DNA of 54,478 nucleotides. It comes from Fulvivirga sp. (GTDB taxonomy: Bacteria > Bacteroidota > Bacteroidia > Cytophagales > Cyclobacteriaceae). The notes under the pieces are model-generated. The model ran no database searches. It worked only from the letters and a program-made list of their open reading frames with translations, and was not told the DNA's origin. A program made the translations under genes and the position numbers. Shown here piece after piece: positions 28,284-36,997 of the stretch (the stretch's first letter is position 1; every line of letters starts with the position of its first letter). The stretch lies in the NCBI GenBank assembly GCA_028280565.1, contig JANQLQ010000129.1, positions 1 through 54,478 on the forward strand. Direction: 5' to 3'.

Positions 28284-29336
28284 ATGAAATGGGAGAAGTT
28301 CTTGGTGACCTGGGTGGCCATTGCCTTAGTTTATGGTTTTCAATCGTACTTATTTTACAGCATGCAGGGAATTTCTTGCAGCTTTGGAGGTACGCTGATC
28401 GACCAGTTGCCTAACTTTTTGTTGTGGGGGTTTTACACTCCCGTCGTCTTTTGGCTTGGCAAAAGATTTCCCTTACAAGGCCATTGGAAGAACCTATTCG
28501 GGATACATATACCCGTGGCATTGGCTATTAGTACGCTGCATTCTTTACTCATCTCTTACACCCGGTGGAAGTTCTATGATAACGCGTTTCCGTTGGAATT
28601 TTCCGAATATCTCTCCGGGTATTTCCGGCAGTGGTTTTTTTTCCAACTCATACTTTATGCAGCGGTTTTGTTGGTCTTTTATTTAATTCAAAAAGATAAA
28701 GCCTTCCATAATAAGCAGAAGGAGACGTTGAAGCTAGAAAAGCTACTTTCCGATACCCGCCTGGACGTGTTAAAAGCCCAAATACAACCTCATTTTTTAT
28801 TTAATACCCTCAATACGGTAAGCATGCTGATCCGGTCGGGGGAAAGCCAAAAAGCCAATAAGGTGCTCACGAAGCTAGGCGCACTGTTGAGGCAAGTGCT
28901 GGACCATTCGGATACCCAATGGACTACGGTAGAACAAGAAATGGCTTGGCTAAAGAAATACCTGGAAATAGAGCAGGAGCGGTTCAGCGATCGTTTTACA
29001 TTCAGGATGGAGATAGATGAGCATGTAGCCCAAGAGCCGCTGCCGAGCCAACTACTACAGCCTTTGGTAGAAAATGCGGTCAAACATGGTTTAAAAAATA
29101 AGGACCAGGATGCTAGGCTTTACATAAGAGCATTTCGACAAAACGGGCATAATGTCATCAATATTTGTGATAACGGGCAAGGCTTCATTGAAAACTCATC
29201 TGCCAAAGGCCTGGGCTTACGTAATGTTAAGGAACGGTTAGGTATTATGTTTCCCAAAGACAGCAACCTGTGTATTGAAACTGCACCCGGTAAAGGAACA
29301 ACTGTAGAGGTCAAATTTCCAAGGGCTAATGAGTAA
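28284..29336 (+). CDS. LytS/YehU-type membrane sensor histidine kinase
   Basis: 350 residues from the ATG at 28284 (a TTG three codons earlier is in frame). Four hydrophobic segments occupy about residues 7-135. After a short linker comes the His-kinase domain with QIQPHFLFNTLN (phospho-acceptor His about 170) and then an HATPase domain (LLQPLVENAVKHG; NICDNGQGF; GLGLRNVKERL). This class of kinase pairs with LytTR regulators, and indeed the next gene overlaps it by 8 bp and encodes one. The stimulus is unknown. Confidence 0.93.
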   Translation: MKWEKFLVTWVAIALVYGFQSYLFYSMQGISCSFGGTLIDQLPNFLLWGFYTPVVFWLGKRFPLQGHWKNLFGIHIPVALAISTLHSLLISYTRWKFYDNAFPLEFSEYLSGYFRQWFFFQLILYAAVLLVFYLIQKDKAFHNKQKETLKLEKLLSDTRLDVLKAQIQPHFLFNTLNTVSMLIRSGESQKANKVLTKLGALLRQVLDHSDTQWTTVEQEMAWLKKYLEIEQERFSDRFTFRMEIDEHVAQEPLPSQLLQPLVENAVKHGLKNKDQDARLYIRAFRQNGHNVINICDNGQGFIENSSAKGLGLRNVKERLGIMFPKDSNLCIETAPGKGTTVEVKFPRANE

Positions 29337-30081
29337 GATAACTACGGTGATCATAGACGATGAACCCCAGGCAAGAAAGGGCTTGGAGGTACTGGTAAAG
29401 GCAGATCCATCGCTGGAGATCATAGGGTGGGCCAAAAATGGGCTCGAAGGCATGACACTGATCGAAGCATGTCGTCCCCAGCTGGTCCTGCTGGATGTTC
29501 AGATGCCGTTAGTGGACGGCTTTGAGCTATTGGAGCGATTGACCTACAGCGATTTCCAACTCATATTTATTACTGCCCATGATAAATATGCCTTGAAAGC
29601 CTTCAAGGTAAAAGCTATCGATTACTTGTTAAAGCCCTTCGACGATGATGATTTTTACAGGGCTGTAAACCGGGTGAAGAAACAAATAGACATGCAGTCG
29701 TTTTTCGAAAGCCGTGAAGAAGAGTCCCGTTTGTTGCAGGATAAGCCATATATCGACCGTTTGGTGATCTATCAAAAGGATACTCATGTGGTGGTGAAGG
29801 TGCAGGACATCCAATCCATAGAAGCTTACGATACCTATGTAAAGGTACACACCAACGAAAAACGATATATTCACCGGATAAAAATGGAAGAGCTGGAAAA
29901 GACGCTCCCGGAAGAGCAGTTTATCCGTATTCACCGGAGTACTATTGTAAACATGAGCAGTATTGCACTGATCCGTCCTTGTGGTAGAAATGATTACCTG
30001 CTGGGTATGGACAATGGTAAGGAATACAGGATCAGCCGTTCTCGTAAGGCCAGCGTAAAGAAACGCTTAGGGATTCATTGA
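29329..30081 (+). CDS. LytTR-family response regulator
   Basis: 250 residues. Receiver domain 1-120 with the acidic pocket (IDDE), phospho-acceptor Asp56 in LLDVQMP, the Thr/Ser switch in FITAHD, and KPF. The C-terminal LytTR DNA-binding domain (about 145-248) contains SIEAYDTYVKVHT, KTLPEEQFIRIHRSTIVN and the final YRISRSRKA segment. The start lies inside the kinase gene (ATGAGTAA overlap), so the pair is translationally coupled. Its targets may include the following NTF2-like and permease genes. Confidence 0.94.
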   Translation: MSKITTVIIDDEPQARKGLEVLVKADPSLEIIGWAKNGLEGMTLIEACRPQLVLLDVQMPLVDGFELLERLTYSDFQLIFITAHDKYALKAFKVKAIDYLLKPFDDDDFYRAVNRVKKQIDMQSFFESREEESRLLQDKPYIDRLVIYQKDTHVVVKVQDIQSIEAYDTYVKVHTNEKRYIHRIKMEELEKTLPEEQFIRIHRSTIVNMSSIALIRPCGRNDYLLGMDNGKEYRISRSRKASVKKRLGIH

Positions 30082-30163
30082 ATGCATTTCACAGCATATA
30101 GAAATCGACTCACATCATTTTATGGCAAGATCTGTGCTGTCATGCGTTTTTTTATCAAAAAAT

Positions 30164-30601
30164 ATGAATTCACTGCCTTTACTTTATTTCTTGCTTTACA
30201 TCTTAGCGGTTCCAGGCCAGCAGGACGATGAAGAAGCCCTCAGGCACATCAAGACTGTGCTTTGGCCAAAAGCATACGCCGAACAGGATACCGTCCTGTT
30301 AGGAAAGATCCTAGCCAGCGAGTTCCAATCTATTGATGCCCAAGGCCGTTGGTCCACGAAGGCTGATGAGCTAGAATGGATCACTCATAACAAGCTATCA
30401 CATGACTCTTTTGTATACGAAATCAAGAGATTGGATATCGTAGACGGGCATACTGCCATCGTTTCCGGGATAGGTAAGGCAGCTGGGGTCAACGAAAACG
30501 GACCTTATCACTATCAGTATCATTCTACAAATGTATTGGTTAAGCGTGAGGGAAGGTGGCAAGCGGTGGCTTCCCATGTTTCGGGGATTACTAAACGGTA
30601 G
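30164..30601 (+). CDS. Secreted NTF2-like (DUF4440-type) protein
   Basis: 145 residues from the ATG at 30164, which gives a signal-like N-terminus (MNSLPLLYFLLYILAVPGQ); the ATG at 30122 is less likely. The body has the cone-shaped NTF2-like pattern: EEALRHIKTVLWPKAYAEQDTVLLGKILASEFQSIDAQGRWSTKADELEW at the start, closing with TNVLVKREGRWQAVASHVSGI. Such proteins bind small molecules or act as non-specific enzymes; none can be named here. It lies between the response regulator and the permease, whose ATG follows four bases after its stop. Confidence 0.8.
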   Translation: MNSLPLLYFLLYILAVPGQQDDEEALRHIKTVLWPKAYAEQDTVLLGKILASEFQSIDAQGRWSTKADELEWITHNKLSHDSFVYEIKRLDIVDGHTAIVSGIGKAAGVNENGPYHYQYHSTNVLVKREGRWQAVASHVSGITKR

Positions 30602-30605
30602 AAGT

Positions 30606-32984
30606 ATGCTAAAATATAATTTGTTATTAGCCTGGCGATCTTTGGTGAAGCGAAAGCTGACGGCTGCTATTATGCTCACAGGTCTTACTATTGGTCTTAC
30701 CTGTGTTACTTTGATCGGGGTCTTCGTTTTTCATGAGACTTCTTATGACACGACATTTTCTCATTTTGATAAGATCTACCGCTTCACATTTCGCAATGAC
30801 CAGGGGAAACACATGGCGGGGAGCCCTGCGGCTTTATCTCCTTATTTAGAAAGCTATTTTCCTTCTGTCGATGCAGTATGTCGTGTTTTTTACCCCTATA
30901 TGCGTGCAGGTACCACTGGTTTGGTAGAATCGCAGGGAAAAAGGATCTATGAGCGAAAGATCATTTATGGTGATTCCACGTTTTTCCGGTTTTTCGACGC
31001 CCCGTTTTTAGAAGGTGATATTGAAACTGCCTTGGATGCCCCGGATAAAATAGTGTTATCCAGGGCAGCAGCGGCCAGGTATTTCGAAAATGGCCAGGCG
31101 CTTGGCAATTTGATAACGCTTAACGGTGAGCATGTCTTTCGTGTGAGTGGTGTGGTAGATTTTCCCACCAATTCTCATTTCAACTTTGATTTTATTATGA
31201 CGCCTTATTTCCAGCCCCGTCTACTGGAAGAATGGACCCGTTGGCCATGCTGGACGTACCTTAAGATTAACAATGACCAGCAAATCTTTACCATAGAAGA
31301 GGATATCAACGATATTCTTCTGACCCAAGCCTCTCCTTATGATCTGCTGTGGTCCAGTTATAAGTTTATACTCCAGCCCTTAGAGCAGATCCATACTTCC
31401 AGTGAGATGAGCTGGGATGTAGTGCCCAAAGTGGCTAAGCGCCAACTAAACATGTTGTTATCCATAGCATTGGCTGTGCTGGCCCTTGGATGTATTAACT
31501 TTATCAACCTGGCTACGGCTAAGGCTGCTGAGCGCGCCAAAGAAACGGGGATAAAGAAACTATTTGGCGCCAAGAAGGAGAGTCTAGTGCCACAGTTTAT
31601 GCTAGAAGCGTTATTTTTATGCCTAGCCGCTGGTATTTTGGCCTTGATCATTTCCAGTATGCTCCTGCCTCATTTCAATACACTGGCAGATGCTAAGATC
31701 TCCATTTCCTATTTTGACATCAAGGTTATTGGCAGTGTTCTCACTACCAGTGTAGTTACCGCACTATTGGCCGGTGTATACCCTGCCGTAGTGATCTCGT
31801 CTTTTAGCCCTGGACAAATCTTAAAAAACAAGCATACCGCCACAGGGTCACATTCATGGCTAAGAAAGACTTTAGTAACCTTCCAGTTTTTCATATCTGC
31901 GGCACTAGTATCAGCTACTTGGGTGATGAAAGATCAGTTGGTTTTTATGCAACAAATGGACCTGGGATTTGACCAGCAAGGTGTGCTTTCCGTAAGGCTC
32001 CGGCAAGCGAATAAGGAGACCTTTGAACGGGTTAAAAATGAGCTAATGACACATTCGGATATTGAAAAAGTATCAGCAGCCTCACACACCTTGGGGGCAG
32101 GCAGTGGCACATGGAGCTTCTACCCACCAGGTATGGACCTTGCTGATCAGCAGGCTATTGCAGATTACATGCGTGTAGACTATGGTTTTTTTGACCTAAT
32201 GGACATAGAATTCGTACAGGGAAGGCCCTTTTCAGAAATGTACCCTTCGGATCTCGGCCAAGGGCTGATCATTAATGAATCGGCGGCTGAATTATGGAAA
32301 CTGGAACACCCGTTAAGCACACCCCTGCGCACAGATATTGATGCAGGGTTCATGGAAGAGCGATCTATCGTAGGGGTAGTAAAAAACTTTCATTACAAGT
32401 CGCCAGAATTTGATGTTACCCCACTTGTATTGGATATTGATTCTTCTTCTGCTTACCGGCATGTTTACGTAAAATCAAACCATATGAATGCCTCCCTCGC
32501 CGTGATCGAGAATTTATGGTCTGAATACTTCCCCGAATATCCCGCAGAATATTCTTTTCAAGACGAAGTATTCTCACGTACCTATAGCAACCATCAAATC
32601 TACCGGCGTATTATGGGCATCTCCGGGAGTATTGCGTTGTTGATATCCGCGATTGGGTTGCTGGGACTGGTCAGTTTCATTTTAGCCAAAAAGAAAAAAG
32701 AAATGGGCATACGAAAAATACTTGGGGCCTCCCTTGCCCAGTTGTTTATGCTCATTAGCCGACAGTTTTTGTGGCTGGTCATAGTGGCTAATGTATTGGC
32801 CATACCGATCGCCTATTATGGTGTAAGAGAATGGTTGATGGGGTTTGCGTCTAGGACAAATGTAGATGCGATGATCTTTGTTTATACTTTATTGGGTTCG
32901 ATACTATTGGTCTTTATGGTTATATCTTACAATACAGTTCGATCGGCTTTACGAAATCCTGTAGACGTGATCCGGGCCGAGTAG
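30606..32984 (+). CDS. MacB-like ABC permease with two FtsX domains
   Basis: 792 residues from the ATG at 30606 (a longer frame from 30531 overlaps the NTF2-like gene and lacks the expected start). The N-terminus MLKYNLLLAWRSLVKRKLTAAIMLTGLTIG begins the first half; a periplasmic domain and three helices follow (about 285-430, ending ISSFSPGQILKNK). The second half repeats this with the last three helices at about 670-780 and the final NPVDVIRAE. Two-half permeases of this kind are common in Bacteroidota and usually have a separate MacB-type ATPase; none lies beside it, so it must use an ATPase encoded elsewhere. Probably the end of the unit starting at 28284. Confidence 0.9.
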   Translation: MLKYNLLLAWRSLVKRKLTAAIMLTGLTIGLTCVTLIGVFVFHETSYDTTFSHFDKIYRFTFRNDQGKHMAGSPAALSPYLESYFPSVDAVCRVFYPYMRAGTTGLVESQGKRIYERKIIYGDSTFFRFFDAPFLEGDIETALDAPDKIVLSRAAAARYFENGQALGNLITLNGEHVFRVSGVVDFPTNSHFNFDFIMTPYFQPRLLEEWTRWPCWTYLKINNDQQIFTIEEDINDILLTQASPYDLLWSSYKFILQPLEQIHTSSEMSWDVVPKVAKRQLNMLLSIALAVLALGCINFINLATAKAAERAKETGIKKLFGAKKESLVPQFMLEALFLCLAAGILALIISSMLLPHFNTLADAKISISYFDIKVIGSVLTTSVVTALLAGVYPAVVISSFSPGQILKNKHTATGSHSWLRKTLVTFQFFISAALVSATWVMKDQLVFMQQMDLGFDQQGVLSVRLRQANKETFERVKNELMTHSDIEKVSAASHTLGAGSGTWSFYPPGMDLADQQAIADYMRVDYGFFDLMDIEFVQGRPFSEMYPSDLGQGLIINESAAELWKLEHPLSTPLRTDIDAGFMEERSIVGVVKNFHYKSPEFDVTPLVLDIDSSSAYRHVYVKSNHMNASLAVIENLWSEYFPEYPAEYSFQDEVFSRTYSNHQIYRRIMGISGSIALLISAIGLLGLVSFILAKKKKEMGIRKILGASLAQLFMLISRQFLWLVIVANVLAIPIAYYGVREWLMGFASRTNVDAMIFVYTLLGSILLVFMVISYNTVRSALRNPVDVIRAE

Positions 32985-33522
32985 TTTGGCCTACACAATT
33001 ATGCTTAGCGCATGGATAAAACTTAATGTATACCTAGTAGGAACTGGAAGCGGAATTCAATTTTGTAAACGAATGAGCCTAGGATTTAAAAATAGTTTTA
33101 ATGATCATGATTGTTGGAGAAAAACCGGGTGTCAACTGGCAATTTTGATCGTGAGCAGGTTTGTGGAATACATACTGGCAGGTTACAATATTGAAAAACA
33201 TCCGGGAGAGGATTTGGGCCCTTAGTACTGGCAAGTTTTGTGCTGGGATAAGAAAAGCCTAAGTCTTAAGGATGAAGTACTGATTTTAAGGCTAATTTGT
33301 TGTAAGATCAGTGATAAAATAGAACGCTATGTGGGTGTTCAGAATAGCCTTATACTAAATTCTCCACCTACTTTGAGTTTCAAAATGTAATTAAAATCTC
33401 CCATCCTCGTTTTCCTGTGAAGGTAGATGTTATTGCTGTAGTTTCGTATGTTACCTTTCGCAACCCCTAGTTTTAGATATATGTACCGTTTATTCTTTCC
33501 TTACAATATTCTTGCTTCAACA
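32985..33522. other. 540-bp intergenic region
   Basis: I see no gene: the one short plus-strand frame (32986-33225) overlaps the permease stop region, lacks a family signature and has unremarkable codon use. No repeat or strong hairpin stands out. Confidence 0.5.
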
Positions 33523-34857
33523 ATGACTGACTACAAAAAGATTGTATTTGCTCTAAACTTACATCCTAGTGTCAAGCCCATCCTAGTTGGCTTCTTGGTT
33601 TTGTTTTTACCAGGATGTGGCACACATAAAGTGGAAACGATCTATCCCTCTGTATCTGCTGATCGTATTGATTCTTTGATCCATCATAAAAATTATTTTA
33701 AAGCGAGGGAGCTTTTTGAACAGGAGATCCAAGAGATCTCACCCTATCACCAACGACGATTTGAAGCTTATTTAGGGAACGTTTTTAATCGGCCGGGAGA
33801 CTCCAATAGCTCTATTGATGTGTTGTTTTCCGAGTATGAAAAGGAGCTGTCGGACTCACTTAAAGCGGAGTTAATGGAGATCCAGTCTCAAAATTGTATG
33901 AAGCTTCAGGACTATGAGAAAGCTGTCGCCATTGCGACCCGCCAACTCGAAGAATATCAACATCTCTACACTGCGGAAGAGTTGGTATCGATGAAAAATA
34001 CACTTCAAATCTGGAAAGGACTGGTCGACCAGCCTATGCAAAAGTTGGATATACCGGGCAGGCAAGTTATTCCGCTCACCCGGGACAAAGCGGGGTTGAG
34101 CAATCTCCCGGTTACGTTCGGAGAAGATTCTTTGGGCTTCATATTTGATACCGGGGCCAATATTTCAACTGTTACAGCCTCTACGGCACAAGCTATGGGG
34201 ATGAGAATGCTAGATGCCTCGTTTACAGTAAAAGCCATCAGCGGTATCGATGTGAATTCGGGGCTGGCGATCGCTCCGTCGTTCTTCATTGGAGGTATTT
34301 TAATAGAAAATGCTGTTTTCCTTGTTCTTCCTGATTCTGCACTGACGTTTCCCCAGATCGATTACCGTATACTTGGAATTATCGGCTATCCTGTAATGGC
34401 AGCAATGAAGGAGATCCAATTGGTGAAGGGAAGCTCTTTGATCGTACCAGCCCGGTCTTCTTCAACCTCGATCCGAAACATGGCCATGGAGTTTTTGACC
34501 CCGTTGATACAACTGCCTAGCGAGGAGGATACCCTAGTTTTTAAATTTGATACCGGGGCGGATGGGACCACACTTTACCGGGATTACTACCTGCGGTATA
34601 AAGAAGAGGTAGAATCTACATATACCTCCACTATGATCAGCCTAGGAGGGGCTGGTGGTAAGGCGGAGGTTGAAGCGTACAAGATCAATCTTCCACTTAC
34701 CATAAATGACCGGCAGGTATTGCTAGATTCCGTCGATTTGATCAAGGAGAACCTAACAAAAAATGAAAACATTTATGGCAACATTGGGCAAGACCTGGTC
34801 GCTAAATTTGATACGCTGGTCATCAATTTCGAAGAGATGTTCATCCTGTTGAAATAA
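33523..34857 (+). CDS. Two-lobed retropepsin-like aspartic protease, lipoprotein
   Basis: 444 residues from the ATG at 33523, which gives a signal and the lipobox LPGC (about residue 29). Residues 40-190 are helical and TPR-like. The rest has two aspartic-protease lobes in one chain: FIFDTGANIS (Asp209) with the hydrophobic-Gly motif LGIIGYPV (about 285), and FKFDTGADGTT (Asp343) with NIGQDL (about 418). The two lobes could supply one Asp each to a single active site, as in pepsin, whereas retropepsins dimerise. The family is the Bacteroidota Asp-protease-2 group; the substrate is unknown. Predicted to sit in the periplasm or at the outer membrane. The gene stands alone. Confidence 0.85.
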   Translation: MTDYKKIVFALNLHPSVKPILVGFLVLFLPGCGTHKVETIYPSVSADRIDSLIHHKNYFKARELFEQEIQEISPYHQRRFEAYLGNVFNRPGDSNSSIDVLFSEYEKELSDSLKAELMEIQSQNCMKLQDYEKAVAIATRQLEEYQHLYTAEELVSMKNTLQIWKGLVDQPMQKLDIPGRQVIPLTRDKAGLSNLPVTFGEDSLGFIFDTGANISTVTASTAQAMGMRMLDASFTVKAISGIDVNSGLAIAPSFFIGGILIENAVFLVLPDSALTFPQIDYRILGIIGYPVMAAMKEIQLVKGSSLIVPARSSSTSIRNMAMEFLTPLIQLPSEEDTLVFKFDTGADGTTLYRDYYLRYKEEVESTYTSTMISLGGAGGKAEVEAYKINLPLTINDRQVLLDSVDLIKENLTKNENIYGNIGQDLVAKFDTLVINFEEMFILLK

Positions 34858-34976
34858 GATAAGGGCATTTGTAAAAAAGGGGTGTAACAGGGTGCTAATG
34901 GGCATGCAGGGGAATAGAGTTCGATACTTTTCAATTAAAAAATAGAAAATGAACTTAATAAACCCAATAAATGTAT

Positions 34977-34993
34977 TACATTTGTAGTACAAA
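34977..34993 (+). promoter_or_regulatory. Promoter -7 element overlapped by a palindromic operator
   Basis: TACATTTG (34977-34984) fits the Bacteroidota -7 consensus TAnnTTTG. TTTGTA-G-TACAAA (34981-34993) is a perfect 6+6 palindrome overlapping it and ending 10 bp before the antitoxin ATG. This is where an RHH antitoxin would bind to repress its own operon. Confidence 0.55.
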
Positions 34994-35003
34994 CAAAATA
35001 GCT

Positions 35004-35252
35004 ATGCTAACCATAAGACTTTCCAAAGATGCAGAAAAGCAACTCGCTCAATATTGTGAAGATGAGGGTATCACCAAATCTACCGTGGTCAAAGAAGCGC
35101 TAGCATTGTACCTATCACAGAAGAGAAAAGTCAAAAGCCCTTACGAAGCGGGAATAGACCTATTTGGCCAAGAAGGCAGTGGTTCTAATGACCTTTCAGT
35201 ATCCTACAAGCAAAAACTAAAAGATCAGCTTAATGCAAAGCACCCTCATTGA
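35004..35252 (+). CDS. Ribbon-helix-helix antitoxin
   Basis: 82 residues from the ATG at 35004. MLTIRLSKDAEKQLAQYCEDEGITKSTVVKEALALYL is a classical RHH/CopG fold: one beta strand and two helices. The tail after residue 40 (PYEAGIDLFGQEGSGSNDLS) would wrap the toxin. Its 3' end overlaps the toxin start by 20 bp, the order and coupling expected of type II toxin-antitoxin operons. A palindrome over its promoter suggests autoregulation. Confidence 0.9.
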   Translation: MLTIRLSKDAEKQLAQYCEDEGITKSTVVKEALALYLSQKRKVKSPYEAGIDLFGQEGSGSNDLSVSYKQKLKDQLNAKHPH

Positions 35253-35643
35253 TGCAGGTCCATTGATCGCATTATTTGATAAAAGTGATCAATACCACGC
35301 AAAAGCCGTTTCTTTTTTAAAGGATTTTGAAGGTTCACTTTTTACGACTTGGCCCGTAGTTACCGAGGTATCTCATATGCTTGGCTTTAGTGTAAAAACC
35401 CAAGTCAACTTTCTCACGTGGATCAATCGCGGAGGCTTGGAGATCCTGGAGTTAGAGTATTATCACTTATTAAGGATCATTGAGCTAAGCGAAAAATTCG
35501 GTGATGTGCCTATGGATTTAGCCGATGCTACGCTGATCGTGGCTTCGGAAATAAGGGGCATCTTAGAGATAGCAAGCATTGACTCGGATTTCTATATTTA
35601 CAGGAACATCCGGAATCAGTATTTGACTAACGTTTTTATTTGA
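35233..35643 (+). CDS. PIN-domain toxin (VapC-like ribonuclease)
   Basis: 136 residues forming one PIN domain. The acidic metal ligands are in place: Asp7 (LIDAGPLIALFD), Glu45 (TEVSHML), Asp95/Asp98 (MDLADATL) and Asp117/Asp119 (IDSDF). PIN toxins cleave RNA, often tRNA or rRNA, when their antitoxin is degraded; the target here is unknown. The start lies inside the antitoxin gene. The pair seems complete and likely active. Confidence 0.92.
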   Translation: MQSTLIDAGPLIALFDKSDQYHAKAVSFLKDFEGSLFTTWPVVTEVSHMLGFSVKTQVNFLTWINRGGLEILELEYYHLLRIIELSEKFGDVPMDLADATLIVASEIRGILEIASIDSDFYIYRNIRNQYLTNVFI

Positions 35644-35818
35644 CTCTTGTTGGAGTTTTTTTCCAATCCCGTTTTTAAAGTCAGCAATGGGCAATTTTCT
35701 AATTTTTTTTGCCTACTGCCTTTAGCCGATTGCCAACTGATCGAGAATCTTCCAATACCTCAAGCATAATCATCTCGTGCCCGGTACGTCATTTGAGACT
35801 TAACTTAACTAATCCTTA
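35644..35818. other. Intergenic tract with dispersed short repeats
   Basis: The T-rich block TTTTGCCTACTGCC at 35707-35720 is the reverse complement of 45829-45842, and GTCATTTGAGACTTA-like sequence at 35788-35802 resembles the CCATTTGAGGCTTG repeat. It borders the AraC gene fragment. Confidence 0.45.
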
Positions 35819-36035
35819 TTAACCCAGGTAATTGCCACACCTCATGACAATATCTTGATGTAAGGTAAGGTCTATCCTTTCTGTGGCCCCCGTACAGTTC
35901 AAGCTTACCTTTCACATAATACAAGAAACAAGCTTCTTCTTCCCATGTGCGAGATTCTCTTATTGGAGCTTGGAAAACCGCTTGTTCTAATATCTTTTTT
36001 CCGAGGAGGCAGAATTGCTGGTGTTGAATGATCAT
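35819..36035 (-). pseudogene. Frameshifted N-terminal fragment of an AraC-type regulator
   Basis: Reading from 36035, the first part (CLLGKKILEQAVF, then EEACFLYYVKGKLELYGGHRKDR) is typical of the N-terminal sensing domain of a Bacteroidota AraC group. After KDR the frame no longer matches, but the +1 frame continues with DIVMRCGNYLG, the family's conserved RCGNYL segment, and then stops at 35819-35821. The DNA-binding half is absent. So the gene has both a frameshift and a 3' loss. It lies beside a tract of dispersed repeats, a likely site of recombination. Confidence 0.7.
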
Positions 36036-36403
36036 ACTGCTTTGTAAGCTCTCAAGATATAATATTTAAAAGTTTCTTGCCTTCATTTTCGCGGGGTGAT
36101 GATGTCAGACCCAGTCATGTTATCCATTTCTAAGATGCATAGGAACAGGAATGATAATTATGACGCGTAAGATACCTCAAAAGGCGGCCCTTGGATTGGT
36201 AAAACGGTCCAAAAAGTTGGCGATCCTAATACTTTTTCAAGTTAAACTGGATTGGGATAGGAATATTCAAACCGGCCCAAACAATAGATTTTACCCATCA
36301 TTGCGATGATGATAAAAAGCCCACCTTCCCAGTCGAAGGGTTCGCAAAGACGAAAAACGGTGATTTTTTATTCTTTATCCCAAGTCCAGCGCTTAACTAT
36401 TCA
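36036..36403. other. 370-bp intergenic region
   Basis: Nothing recognisable as a gene. It lies downstream of the Crp/Fnr gene and upstream of the AraC fragment. A GGTTCG string near 36335 recalls a tRNA T-loop but no cloverleaf can be built around it. Confidence 0.5.
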
Positions 36404-36973
36404 TCAGCCCATAATCTCTGCACGAATGCGGCTCAGTTGGACTTGTGTTATGCCAATGTAAGAAGCGATATGCCCGAGGTTGACCCGTTGTAGTATCCCG
36501 GGTTGGGTCTTGAGCAAATTTAAATACCGCTCTTTGGCGGTGAGCATCTGGAAGGACCGGTTTCGCTCGTTTTCTTCCAAGTAGCAATGGATGGCCAAGA
36601 CCCTCCCACACGACTCCAAGTCATGATATTGTGCGTACAATTTTTCTACTTCACGGTAATTCACCTTTACGAGTTGGCAATCTTCTAGCAACTCAATGTT
36701 ATAATAACTCGGCTTACCGGAATACAGGCTTTCCATAGCGGCTATTGCTTCTCCCTCACAAAAGAATTGATTGGTGATATCATTCCCGTCCCGGTAGTAA
36801 AAGATCCTGGCCACTCCTTTTTCAAGAAGAAATACTTCCCGGCATACTTGCCCCTGCCTATGGATGAGATACCCCTTAGGAAATGCCACGGTTTTCGACA
36901 AAGCATCCAGGGCATCCTGTGATGCTATCGATAAAGGTTTGTATTGTTGATAGTAAGCCGAGATTTTATGCAT
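36404..36973 (-). CDS. Crp/Fnr-family transcriptional regulator
   Basis: 189 residues: an N-terminal cyclic-nucleotide-binding-like beta-roll (about 20-115; GYLIHRQGQVCREVFLLEKGVARIFYYRDG) without the full cAMP-binding signature, and a C-terminal winged helix (about 145-187; LGHIASYIGITQVQLSRIRAEI). Cys residues do not form an Fnr-like cluster. It is 24 bp downstream of the ridA-like gene on the same strand, so probably in one operon. A TTAACA-TT-TGTTAA palindrome sits ahead of that operon and could be its own binding site. Confidence 0.9.
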   Translation of the reverse strand: MHKISAYYQQYKPLSIASQDALDALSKTVAFPKGYLIHRQGQVCREVFLLEKGVARIFYYRDGNDITNQFFCEGEAIAAMESLYSGKPSYYNIELLEDCQLVKVNYREVEKLYAQYHDLESCGRVLAIHCYLEENERNRSFQMLTAKERYLNLLKTQPGILQRVNLGHIASYIGITQVQLSRIRAEIMG

Positions 36974-36997
36974 ATAGAATAAGCTAGTTCGAAGTAG

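Noticed and set aside
32986-33225. 79-codon frame after the MacB-like permease
   Set aside because: It starts at the permease stop, has no signal or family features and no ribosome-binding or promoter context. Probably chance.
36300-36372. tRNA gene
   Set aside because: GGGTTCGCAAAG recalls a T-arm, but no acceptor stem, D-arm or anticodon arm can be placed around it.
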